Shown piece after piece: positions 7,753-14,300 of a stretch of DNA of 36,277 nucleotides. The stretch is from a virus. Position 1 is the stretch's first letter. Every line of letters starts with the position of its first letter. The DNA is taken from positions 1 through 36,277 of the IMG/VR virus record IMGVR_UViG_3300042367_000673; one strand, given 5' to 3'. The position numbers and the translations under genes are program-made. Under the pieces are notes generated by a model. That model made no database searches. It saw only the letters and a program-made list of their open reading frames with translations, and had not been told where the DNA came from.

Positions 7753-8076
7753 ATGCTTTACGTTTTGAACTCTTTTCCCAATTCTTTGTACCCCACCACG
7801 CCGGGTGAGGCTATCACTAGTACTTGCCTATCTGAGAAGGAGGCCCGCGCTCTCCTCTCCATTACTGACTGGACAAGTGCTATAGGGCACCTCTCTACGG
7901 CGGAGCTCCTCTCCGCCCGTCTCGGAGTAACCGTACCCGATTCACGGGTACAGGTGCCCCCAGGGGCCGAGTATATTGTATGTTTATTTGTCAGCCCTCG
8001 GCGGCTGGCAGAAGGAGAACGATGGACGGAGGAGGATATACTCCAGTTCGACATCAACTACATCCTTGTTAAATAG
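7753..8076 (+). CDS. DUF1874 / AcrIII-1-like anti-CRISPR ring nuclease
   Basis: 107 residues from the ATG after AAGGAG; a GTG at 7726 lies before the ribosome site and is rejected. The start YVLNSF, the central SAIGHLSTAELLSARLG (42-58), RVQVPPGAEYIV and the LAEGERWTEEDI segment follow the DUF1874 family closely. AcrIII-1, the founding member (SIRV1 gp29), is a dimeric ring nuclease that degrades cyclic tetra-adenylate, the second messenger of type III CRISPR systems, and its active-site His lies in the same IGH motif; here it is His46. The protein should act in the host cytoplasm early in infection to silence Csm6/Csx1-type effectors. Type III systems are common in filamentous and bloom-forming cyanobacteria. 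Confidence 0.85.
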   Translation: MLYVLNSFPNSLYPTTPGEAITSTCLSEKEARALLSITDWTSAIGHLSTAELLSARLGVTVPDSRVQVPPGAEYIVCLFVSPRRLAEGERWTEEDILQFDINYILVK

Positions 8077-8085
8077 TTGATAGAA

Positions 8086-8133
8086 GGGGCACAGTGCCCC
8101 CTTTTCTTCTAGTGATCTTTATACCCAAGGAGG
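8086..8133 (+). promoter_or_regulatory. Terminator + SD-masking hairpin module 3
   Basis: GGGGC/GCCCC stem (8086-8100) and T-run end the preceding gene. TCTTCTAG (8105-8112) pairs with CAAGGAGG (8126-8133) except for one A-A mismatch; the loop begins TGATCTTTATAC. The masked AGGAGG is the ribosome site for the ORF at 8139. Confidence 0.65.
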
Positions 8134-8138
8134 GTATT

Positions 8139-8273
8139 ATGAATACTAAACTATCAATTGTTATTGCTGTCAGTGCCGTTTTACTAACATGCTCTGCCAT
8201 CATTGGTGGAGTATACGTAGGCATTTGTCACAGTAACTACCCCGTGACGGCGTGCGAGGTAGACAAAGAGTAG
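8139..8273 (+). CDS. Small membrane or secreted protein, first of a tandem pair
   Basis: 44 residues with a Lys at position 4, a hydrophobic segment (5-25) ending in the motif TCSAIIGGVY, then a short Cys-containing tail ending VDKE. It is either a single-pass membrane peptide or an exported Cys-rich peptide; Cys at 18, 30 and 39 are kept in the paralogue encoded next. Strong AAGGAGGG site. Function unknown; the setting suggests a host-takeover or superinfection role. Confidence 0.65.
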   Translation: MNTKLSIVIAVSAVLLTCSAIIGGVYVGICHSNYPVTACEVDKE

Positions 8274-8278
8274 TAGTT

Positions 8279-8332
8279 AAGGGGCCTGGGTGAGGCCCCT
8301 TTTTCCTTCTAGTGATCTATAACCCTAGGAGG
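8279..8332 (+). promoter_or_regulatory. Terminator + SD-masking hairpin module 4
   Basis: AAGGGGCC/GGCCCCTT stem with T-run (8279-8304). CCTTCTAG (8305-8312) pairs with CTAGGAGG (8325-8332) over eight pairs, with a 12-base loop TGATCTATAACC. Precedes the ORF at 8337. Confidence 0.75.
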
Positions 8333-8336
8333 GATT

Positions 8337-8471
8337 ATGAAATACACATTATCTTACATAGCAGCTATTGCGGTAATTCTTGGCACATGCGGTGCCATCA
8401 TTGGTGGAGTATACCATGAGGCCTGTTATGGGCCTCTACCTACCTCACTATGTAAGGTAGACAAAGAGTAG
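8337..8471 (+). CDS. Small membrane or secreted protein, second of a tandem pair
   Basis: 44 residues, same length and plan as the ORF at 8139: hydrophobic N-terminal segment, then T-C-x-A-I-I-G-G-V-Y, Cys at 18, 30 and 39, and an identical VDKE end. About half the residues are identical, while the spacing of Cys is exact, so the duplicates are under protein-level selection. Preceded by its own terminator and masked ribosome site. Function unknown. Confidence 0.65.
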   Translation: MKYTLSYIAAIAVILGTCGAIIGGVYHEACYGPLPTSLCKVDKE

Positions 8472-8478
8472 TAGTTAA

Positions 8479-8531
8479 GGGGCCTGGGCAGGGGCCCCTT
8501 TTTCCTTCTAGTGATCTATAATCCTAAGAGG
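8479..8531 (+). promoter_or_regulatory. Terminator + SD-masking hairpin module 5
   Basis: GGGGCC/GGCCCC stem with T-run (8479-8503). CCTTCTAG (8504-8511) and CTAAGAGG (8524-8531) pair at seven of eight positions around a 12-base loop TGATCTATAATC. Precedes the gene at 8536. Confidence 0.7.
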
Positions 8532-8535
8532 ACAT

Positions 8536-9051
8536 ATGAATGGTTTACAAATGGAGAAAGTAGTGCTACGCGTAATCGAAGAACTTGGTTTCAAGTGCCC
8601 CAAGCCCCGTGAGATATGGGGTGAGGGTTATCTGTATAACGCTGCCCGCAAGCTCGCGAGTGAGCACTTAGAGATCAACTCCCGAGGCGGTGTCCTTCGC
8701 CGTCTCGTCCCCACCGATGACTGGGGAGTCTTAGACCGGGTATACAAGGTGGACGTAATAGTCCGCCAGTATACTGGCGAGCTATGGGCTCTTCAGCTTA
8801 CTACTGACTCTACGGCAGTAGATAAGAAGCTGGGACAACTGTATCGTACCGATAATCTTCGCCTAGCTGTTGATATCACCAAGACCTGCTTGGTTGAGAT
8901 TAAACCCCCTCAGCCTACCTGGGAGGGGCTCGGTCTAACTAGCCGGGTGGACCACGATCAAATAGAGGAGCGCCTCTATGAGTTATTTGAGATGATAGAG
9001 AAGAGTGACAAGCTCTTTCATTACCAACTAGACCTAAGCTGGTTAAAGTAA
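8536..9051 (+). CDS. Unknown protein with a PD-(D/E)XK-like core
   Basis: 171 residues. Residues 68-92 read RVYKVDVIV, a short turn, then GELWALQLTTD, the beta-hairpin geometry of restriction-endonuclease folds in which Asp73 and a following (E/Q)xK carry metal. Here the second motif is Gln87-Leu-Thr89, so the Lys is missing; it is either a degenerate member or a nuclease-fold binding protein. The N-terminal third is helical. A later VEIKPP strand (residues about 126-131) may be structural. A weak AAGAGGA precedes the ATG. Small phage proteins of this fold can be anti-restriction decoys or nucleases; I cannot tell which. Confidence 0.55.
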   Translation: MNGLQMEKVVLRVIEELGFKCPKPREIWGEGYLYNAARKLASEHLEINSRGGVLRRLVPTDDWGVLDRVYKVDVIVRQYTGELWALQLTTDSTAVDKKLGQLYRTDNLRLAVDITKTCLVEIKPPQPTWEGLGLTSRVDHDQIEERLYELFEMIEKSDKLFHYQLDLSWLK

Positions 9052-9075
9052 TAGGGTATAAGCAAGTCCTAGTTA

Positions 9076-9198
9076 CTGAGGAGTCTATTAATCGAATACT
9101 CCTCAGAGTAAATGGGATGCCTACGCTACCTGAGTGGAGTCACGGCTGTGGTTCCACTCGCTTGATTACATAGACGCTAAGTGCATCTATGTAATCAA
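9076..9198. other. Three consecutive stem-loops, no ORF
   Basis: Within the 200-base gap after the gene ending at 9051 lie three clean inverted repeats: CTGAGGAGT/ACTCCTCAG (9076-9106), GAGTGGA/TCCACTC (9132-9159) and the 13-pair TTGATTACATAGA/TCTATGTAATCAA (9162-9198). None is followed by a T-run, so they are not simple terminators. A structured non-coding RNA or long 5' leader for the small ORF at 9264 is possible. Confidence 0.6.
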
Positions 9199-9208
9199 TT
9201 AATACTCA

Positions 9209-9256
9209 GGAGGGCCCACTCCCCTTTTCTTTCTAGTGAATATTTACTCTAGGAGG
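9209..9256 (+). promoter_or_regulatory. Terminator + SD-masking hairpin module 6
   Basis: Short GGAG/CTCC stem and T-run, then CTTTCTAG (9229-9236) pairing with CTAGGAGG (9249-9256) over eight pairs including two G-T, with a 12-base loop TGAATATTTACT. ATTTAC/GTAAAT around the ribosome site offers an alternative stem. Serves the ORF at 9264. Confidence 0.7.
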
Positions 9257-9263
9257 TAAATCC

Positions 9264-9413
9264 ATGTCCCCTTATCACACTTATCTTCAATTAAATCATC
9301 AAACGATTCAACTCCGGTCCGTAGATGGGCCAGCATGTCATCTAGACCTGGATGGTCACCGCTGGTATGTTCTACCAGATGGTGACTTCGAGATCATCAC
9401 TCTAATAGACTAA
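9264..9413 (+). CDS. Small hypothetical protein (intact copy of a duplicated gene)
   Basis: 49 residues, Asp/His-rich, predicted as a small beta protein (GHRWYVLPDGDFEIITL). Start follows AGGAGG. A 5'-deleted second copy lies at 10240-10363, on the other side of the 251-residue gene. In the copy most changes are conservative at protein level (for example Leu to Ala, Phe to Leu) and no stop interrupts the frame, so this small protein is probably real. Function unknown. Confidence 0.6.
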   Translation: MSPYHTYLQLNHQTIQLRSVDGPACHLDLDGHRWYVLPDGDFEIITLID

Positions 9414-9419
9414 CACTAT

Positions 9420-9471
9420 AGGGGGCTATATGCTCCCCTTTTTCCTTCTGGTGAATTTTAGTCCCAGGAGG
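9420..9471 (+). promoter_or_regulatory. Terminator + SD-masking hairpin module 7, compensatory change
   Basis: GGGGG/TCCCC terminator with T-run, then CCTTCTGG (9444-9451) pairing with CCAGGAGG (9464-9471) over eight pairs around a 12-base loop TGAATTTTAGTC. Compared with the other copies both strands of one pair changed (A-T to G-C), which keeps the stem. That is direct evidence for selection on RNA structure. Precedes the gene at 9476. Confidence 0.75.
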
Positions 9472-9475
9472 ACAC

Positions 9476-10231
9476 ATGTACAAAATCCTAGCAACGTCAA
9501 TCTACGCCGCACTACAGGCAGCAGGCATCTACGTCCACCCAACGACGTGGGCGTTCATCTCGTACTATTTCATGGGCGGTTCCCAACCCCCAACCCTCTC
9601 TGAGGCCGACATCGCTGAGACACGCGACGCGGTAATACGAAACCTCAAGGCTCGTCTTAAGGACGAAGAAATGAGCCGCCGCTCTCTAGTTACTTTCGTG
9701 GACACAACAAAATTCGATTGGTGGTCTTCTTTAAAGGGGGCCATCGGTAACTTCAACTACCGCATTTTGGTGGTAGGTCCCGACACGATTAAAGTGGAGT
9801 GTCGTGACACGTGGGACTTCAATCCCAACTCCCATTACATAGAGCTACCCTGTTCGCCTCGTTTAGCGAGTGCAATATCTTCTCTGGCTAAGAAGGTAGG
9901 TATAGAGGTCTTCTACAATAAAAATAAAAGAGAGCTAATTTTCTGTGAAAAGGATCTGGTCAAGCTCAATCCTGGTCGCGCCTTCACGACCGTGTGGGAA
10001 GTAGAGGTCCCCACAGCGGAGGTAATTCCTGAGTGGGCTACTTACTGGGAGGTGGCTACCTGGAATGAAGGTAACTATGCCTTCATTCGGCCTCTCAAGT
10101 ACGTACCCTTACCCCTCTGCCGCTACCAGCGGGGTAAAGGAGTTTATGTTGGACGGGACTACCATCCCGACATCGATTACGTGTCGATGTTAGAAGCAGG
10201 TTGGGCTCCCGCTGTAGATTTACCTGAATAA
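9476..10231 (+). CDS. Unknown 251-residue protein
   Basis: Strong AGGAGG before the ATG. The N-terminus (1-35) is hydrophobic and aromatic and could be a membrane-associating helix pair; residues 40-70 are a charged helix; the rest is beta-rich with many Trp and Tyr (WEVEVPT, WATYWEVATW). No motif I recognise. It is flanked by two partly duplicated copies of the 49-residue ORF (9264-9413 and 10240-10363), so it may have been inserted into, or duplicated with, that locus. Last gene of the insulated island. Confidence 0.7.
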   Translation: MYKILATSIYAALQAAGIYVHPTTWAFISYYFMGGSQPPTLSEADIAETRDAVIRNLKARLKDEEMSRRSLVTFVDTTKFDWWSSLKGAIGNFNYRILVVGPDTIKVECRDTWDFNPNSHYIELPCSPRLASAISSLAKKVGIEVFYNKNKRELIFCEKDLVKLNPGRAFTTVWEVEVPTAEVIPEWATYWEVATWNEGNYAFIRPLKYVPLPLCRYQRGKGVYVGRDYHPDIDYVSMLEAGWAPAVDLPE

Positions 10232-10239
10232 TTAAACAT

Positions 10240-10363
10240 TTATTCTAGGAGGTAAATTCAGCATCGGTCTGTAAATGGGCCGGCATGTCATCTAGACCTC
10301 AATGGTCATCGCTGGTATGTTGCACCAGATGGTGATTTGGAGATTATTACTCTAATAGGGTAA
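10240..10363 (+). pseudogene. 5'-deleted copy of the 49-residue ORF
   Basis: The sequence repeats the ribosome site (TTCTAGGAGGTAAAT) and the last two-thirds of the gene at 9264, ending in frame at TAA 10361-10363. About 50 bases covering the start codon and first 17 codons are missing, so no start remains. The surviving frame reads R-S-V-N-G-P-A-C-H-L-D-L-N-G and continues to the stop. Confidence 0.75.
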
Positions 10364-10369
10364 TGCTAT

Positions 10370-10409
10370 GGGCCCGTCTCTACTTCTTATTCAAGATAGA
10401 GGCGGGCCC
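10370..10409. terminator. Strong hairpin after the island
   Basis: GGGCCCGTCTCTA at 10370-10382 pairs with TAGAGGCGGGCCC at 10397-10409 (13 pairs, one G-T). No T-run follows, so it is either a Rho-independent terminator without U-tract or an mRNA-end stabiliser. Confidence 0.55.
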
Positions 10410-10530
10410 CTCGTCTCTAAATGATAGCGCCTTAAAAAGAAGAGGAATGAAGTTCAGCACCTGAGTTCGTTAAGTACGCCAGCAATTGGCCCCTTTTCTT
10501 TTAGTAGTCCTATACACCCAAGTATACACA

Positions 10531-11271
10531 ATGAGAAACAACAACAACAACGACAACCAAGTCTCTAATCAAGCCTCTAACCAACCCACCAACTCCAAAA
10601 ACTACGTATTTACCCTTAACGTAAGTCGCTCTGCCAGCACTAAGCTTGGCGTTCTTGCTTACGTGCACAATGGCGCTATCAAGCGCCGCCTGGATGGGTC
10701 TAGCTACTGGCTGGAGTTCCGGCTGATATCCAGTAAAAACGGAGAGGTACCTCTCACTACCTCCGATGGCCGTAGCTTATCTACAGCCGAGTTTGTAAAG
10801 CTTCTCTCCGGAGACGCTAGCGATGACGTGATAATGTCTGTAGAGTTATCTACAGATTTCGAAGACGAGTGGGACACGTCATGGGGGAGTGTAAAAGTTA
10901 GCTTCAACGCGGAAGATATCTGCGTTGGGCGCGAAACGGAATACAAGGGCGCAATAACCCAGTACTTTCACCTTGAAGGTGCGGAAATCCAACTTCATCG
11001 GGAAGTCGTACGTCCCAAAATAGACCCGTCTATACTGGACGGGTTTGAGGGAACGGCAAAATCTAACGTGGTAACTGTGGAACAATTACATAGTAAAGCG
11101 GCCGCCCGCAAACGCAAACGGGAGGCTGCTAAGGCTGCACGAGATGCTGCAGCAATAGTATCTAAGCCAGGTATTGTTGCTGAGTCAGTAGTATCATCAG
11201 ATGCTACTACTGATTGGGAAGTGCCGGCTGACCTATCAGTCGACATCGACATCAACGATCTACTTGACTAA
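10531..11271 (+). CDS. Unknown protein with basic helix and acidic C-terminal tip, upstream of the polymerase-like gene
   Basis: 246 residues from the ATG at 10531; an upstream in-frame TTG at 10486 is inside the preceding leader. The N-terminus is low-complexity Asn/Gln/Ser. Residues about 25-165 look like a beta-rich domain. Then comes a Lys/Arg/Ala-rich helix (about 190-210), a Ser/Thr/Val linker and a very acidic end finishing DIDINDLLD. A globular domain plus flexible linker plus acidic tip recalls single-strand DNA-binding proteins, but no OB-fold motif can be proven here. There is no Shine-Dalgarno, unlike the island genes before it. It is followed by a terminator and then the giant polymerase-like gene. 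Confidence 0.7.
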   Translation: MRNNNNNDNQVSNQASNQPTNSKNYVFTLNVSRSASTKLGVLAYVHNGAIKRRLDGSSYWLEFRLISSKNGEVPLTTSDGRSLSTAEFVKLLSGDASDDVIMSVELSTDFEDEWDTSWGSVKVSFNAEDICVGRETEYKGAITQYFHLEGAEIQLHREVVRPKIDPSILDGFEGTAKSNVVTVEQLHSKAAARKRKREAAKAARDAAAIVSKPGIVAESVVSSDATTDWEVPADLSVDIDINDLLD

Positions 11272-11275
11272 TAAA

Positions 11276-11328
11276 AAGGGGCCCTGCTTGGGCCCCTTTT
11301 TCCTTTAGTGGCTATATATTACCACTAA
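11276..11328 (+). terminator. Terminator plus leader hairpin before the polymerase-like gene
   Basis: AAGGGGCCC/GGGCCCCTT with T-run (11276-11300) ends the gene above. TTAGTGG (11305-11311) and CCACTAA (11322-11328) then form a 7-pair hairpin that stops two bases before the ATG at 11331. It occupies the place of the island's SD-masking hairpin, but there is no Shine-Dalgarno to mask. Confidence 0.7.
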
Positions 11329-11330
11329 CC

Positions 11331-14300
11331 ATGAATACCATCAACTCTATCGTCTTTCAATCCAATGTTCTTGTAGCCTCTATCAGCGCCGCTATCATCG
11401 CAGGTGCTCCTATTACTGCACGACGTGTAGGCCCTGGTCGCCGTGCTCAGCAGATAGCGAGCCGTCGCGCTAATCGCATAGTACGTCGTCGCTCTCGTCG
11501 TATTGCGCCGGCTGGCCGCCCCATCCGTTCCTTACCTCAGCAACAACGCCCTGCATTTGTAAAATCAGCACGACGTGCGCTACGTCGTGCCGCAGCTGCC
11601 GCAGCCTTAGCTGCCCGCAAACCCGTATTACGTAACCGTAACGTCGTAGACAAACTTGTCTTACGACAACGTAAAGCCAAACCTATACTGCGCGCTGTCA
11701 GCGCAGTATTTGCGCGTCCCTCGCGTTCTATTAGCACCGGCGCTAAAGCCGTTGCTACCGTAAATAATGCTGCTGGTAGTATTATCGCTGCCCTCGACCA
11801 AGGGCGCCTAAACTATCGCGGCAAGGGCCGTACATGTGTAGGTAAGAAGTACCGCACCAAAAACTCTAAAGTAGCTGTACCTACTAAGAAGGCGGCCGCT
11901 AAGGCAGCACGCACCAAGCGCTGTATCTCTGCACATGTGAATCTTAACTTAAGTATACATGCTAGTCGACTTATAGACGCTGGCCGATTGTGTGGGGTTA
12001 CCTTTGTGAAGGGTGCCCTAGCTTCTTACTGCGATAGCATTATTACCTTACCTGATTTCGAAGATGTGCACGTAGTAGCGCACGAGCTAGTCCACCACTG
12101 TCAGGCCCTAGGTCTTACCAAAGATCTAGATGTCTATACAAATACCTCTGATGCTGCCATTGACGCAGGCTTAATTCAATGGGAAGCCACTAAAGCTCAT
12201 TATGAAGGTACCGAGCACGGGAATGATGAGTATGAAGCCGCCTTTCTAATGTATGATCCAGAGCTAGTAATCCGCCTGCTCTGTACTCATTACTTAATGA
12301 GTAAGTTCGTAAAAAGCGGTAAGCCCAGCGTCGACTACGTGTGGATAGACGTAGTAGATGCCATGAATCCCCTCATCTGCCGTGAAGTCCTGGGTATAGA
12401 TGACTCCCGCGTAATTTGGCACAGTACCTACGGGGAGTATTCTGAAGCTGTTGGGCACGACAGCACCGACACACTACTAGACTGGGAATATGTCTATAAC
12501 AATAGCGTCAATAATAGTGATCCTATCGCGCTTACTATTCAGGCTGTTAATAACCTGATAGGTAAAGCCCCCGCGGTAGTGAGTACTCCCTCTGTAGTAA
12601 CTCCGCCTTGCCCGGCTCCTACTACTCTCAGCAGCATGATGGACCGTCCGCTCTCTAACACAGGAGCCCCTACTAAGGGGTTAGAGAGTGATAGCTCCTA
12701 TACCAATACCACCAACACTAGCACTACCATGAAGAGCATTATCGAGATGTTAATTCCTGACCCTAGTACTCTCGGTGGAGTCGTGTCTCCTAAGCAAGTG
12801 GCGCGCATTACGGGAGCTCGTAAAGAGTTAACCCGCTTGTTTGGGGCTAATAACTTCGACCTTCTGCCTGAAGGTCCGATTCTCTATGTAGTGTCTTCTA
12901 ACGGCCGTATGCCTAAGAAGTTCCTTGCGCTTCTAGACCACCGGGTCGTTTACACCACGGATTCTAAAATGAATCCTAAGGTCATTAACTTAGGTGTAAC
13001 TAAGTCTATTCCCTATGAAGACGACAAGCATACCTATACTACTAAGACCGAATGTTTAGTTAGCATGTATAGTGAGCACTTCCTCACTAACTTAGCTACG
13101 TGGTCTGGTGATGACCTGGCCGCTCTCGTAGGCTGTCTGTGTGTCAAACAGCACCGTATTGTTAGTGTTGAGGGTCCCTGTGTTGTCATTAAGGGTAATA
13201 ACCGTAACACTACCTTCAACTTTAGTACAGGTAGCGTCAATGATGGTCGTCAGAGTCGCATCGCTAATGAACTAGTTAAAGTAGGGGGCAAAGATTACAG
13301 TGGTCGCGTAGCCCTTGTAGCACTCTGTATGAAGGTAGTGCATAACGCCACTGGTGCGCGTGCTATCCTCAATGAGGTAACTAACCTGTGGCGCGAGGAC
13401 ATCAACTATGGCGCTCAGCCTAAAGAGGGTCAGTCTCTGTTTGAAATTAATCGCTGTATGACCCGTCCTGTTGTTTTCAAGCCTTGGGATAAGGCCTTCC
13501 CGTTCCTGCAAGTGGAGAACGTTGGCCTCGCACCCAGCGATCTTGAATTGTCGCTCAAAGCCGGCGTTATAGCAGCACCTGATAAGTACAATTCAAAATG
13601 GATCGCTGTAGGTAAGGGTGCCAAGGCCATGTTCCTCGGACTTAAGGATAGTAAGATATACTCCATCCACGACTTTAGCAAGCCCACTAAGGTGTACAAC
13701 CGTCCGCCTAGCTCGGGTAAATACACCCGTGCTGAGATTATAGATCGTCGTGATAGCCTACTTCGCGTTGATTTAGGTGATGATAGCTATAGTTGTGGTG
13801 GTGGCCTCTATCTACGCACCGCATTCACCAATAGCCGCTTTGGCTTTGGTAGCGGTGTTGCTGCTATACGCCGCGACCTTGAGTTCGAATACACCGTACC
13901 AAAGACCATTACTAAGGAGTTTCACGTACTCCGTATTCCTAGCTCAGTTCGCGCTCTTATGGCTGCTGATCTAGATGACGCCACGAGTAAACTCATGGAA
14001 GTCATCGAAGGCAAGATAGAGAAAGCGAAGGGTCAGGTCTATGCTCCTGGTAACCCTATCATTAGCATTATGCAGGGCAAGTACTGCATAGTGAAGAACG
14101 AGACATTCGCGCAGGATATCCGTGTAATAGGCGGGACTGTCACGCGTAATGGCGTCGAGGGCCGCGCTGATAGCGTCACTATTCGACTTGAGACCGAGAT
14201 GGTGGGGCGTGACCAGGTCCTCAAACTCCGCGGTCTAGGTAAGAAGCTTACTACTCTTCCCTATGACGTTAATGGACTATCTCAACCCTGGGATATCATC

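Noticed and set aside
10540-10600. AAC-rich stretch as DGR template repeat
   Set aside because: It codes for the Asn-rich N-terminus of the 246-residue protein and lacks the GGTTTTCGGGTAGTCTGC end that a template for the 18520 VR needs.
13777-13974. Hydrophobic plus-strand frame inside the polymerase-like gene
   Set aside because: Alternate-frame shadow within a long, clearly coding frame; no ribosome site.
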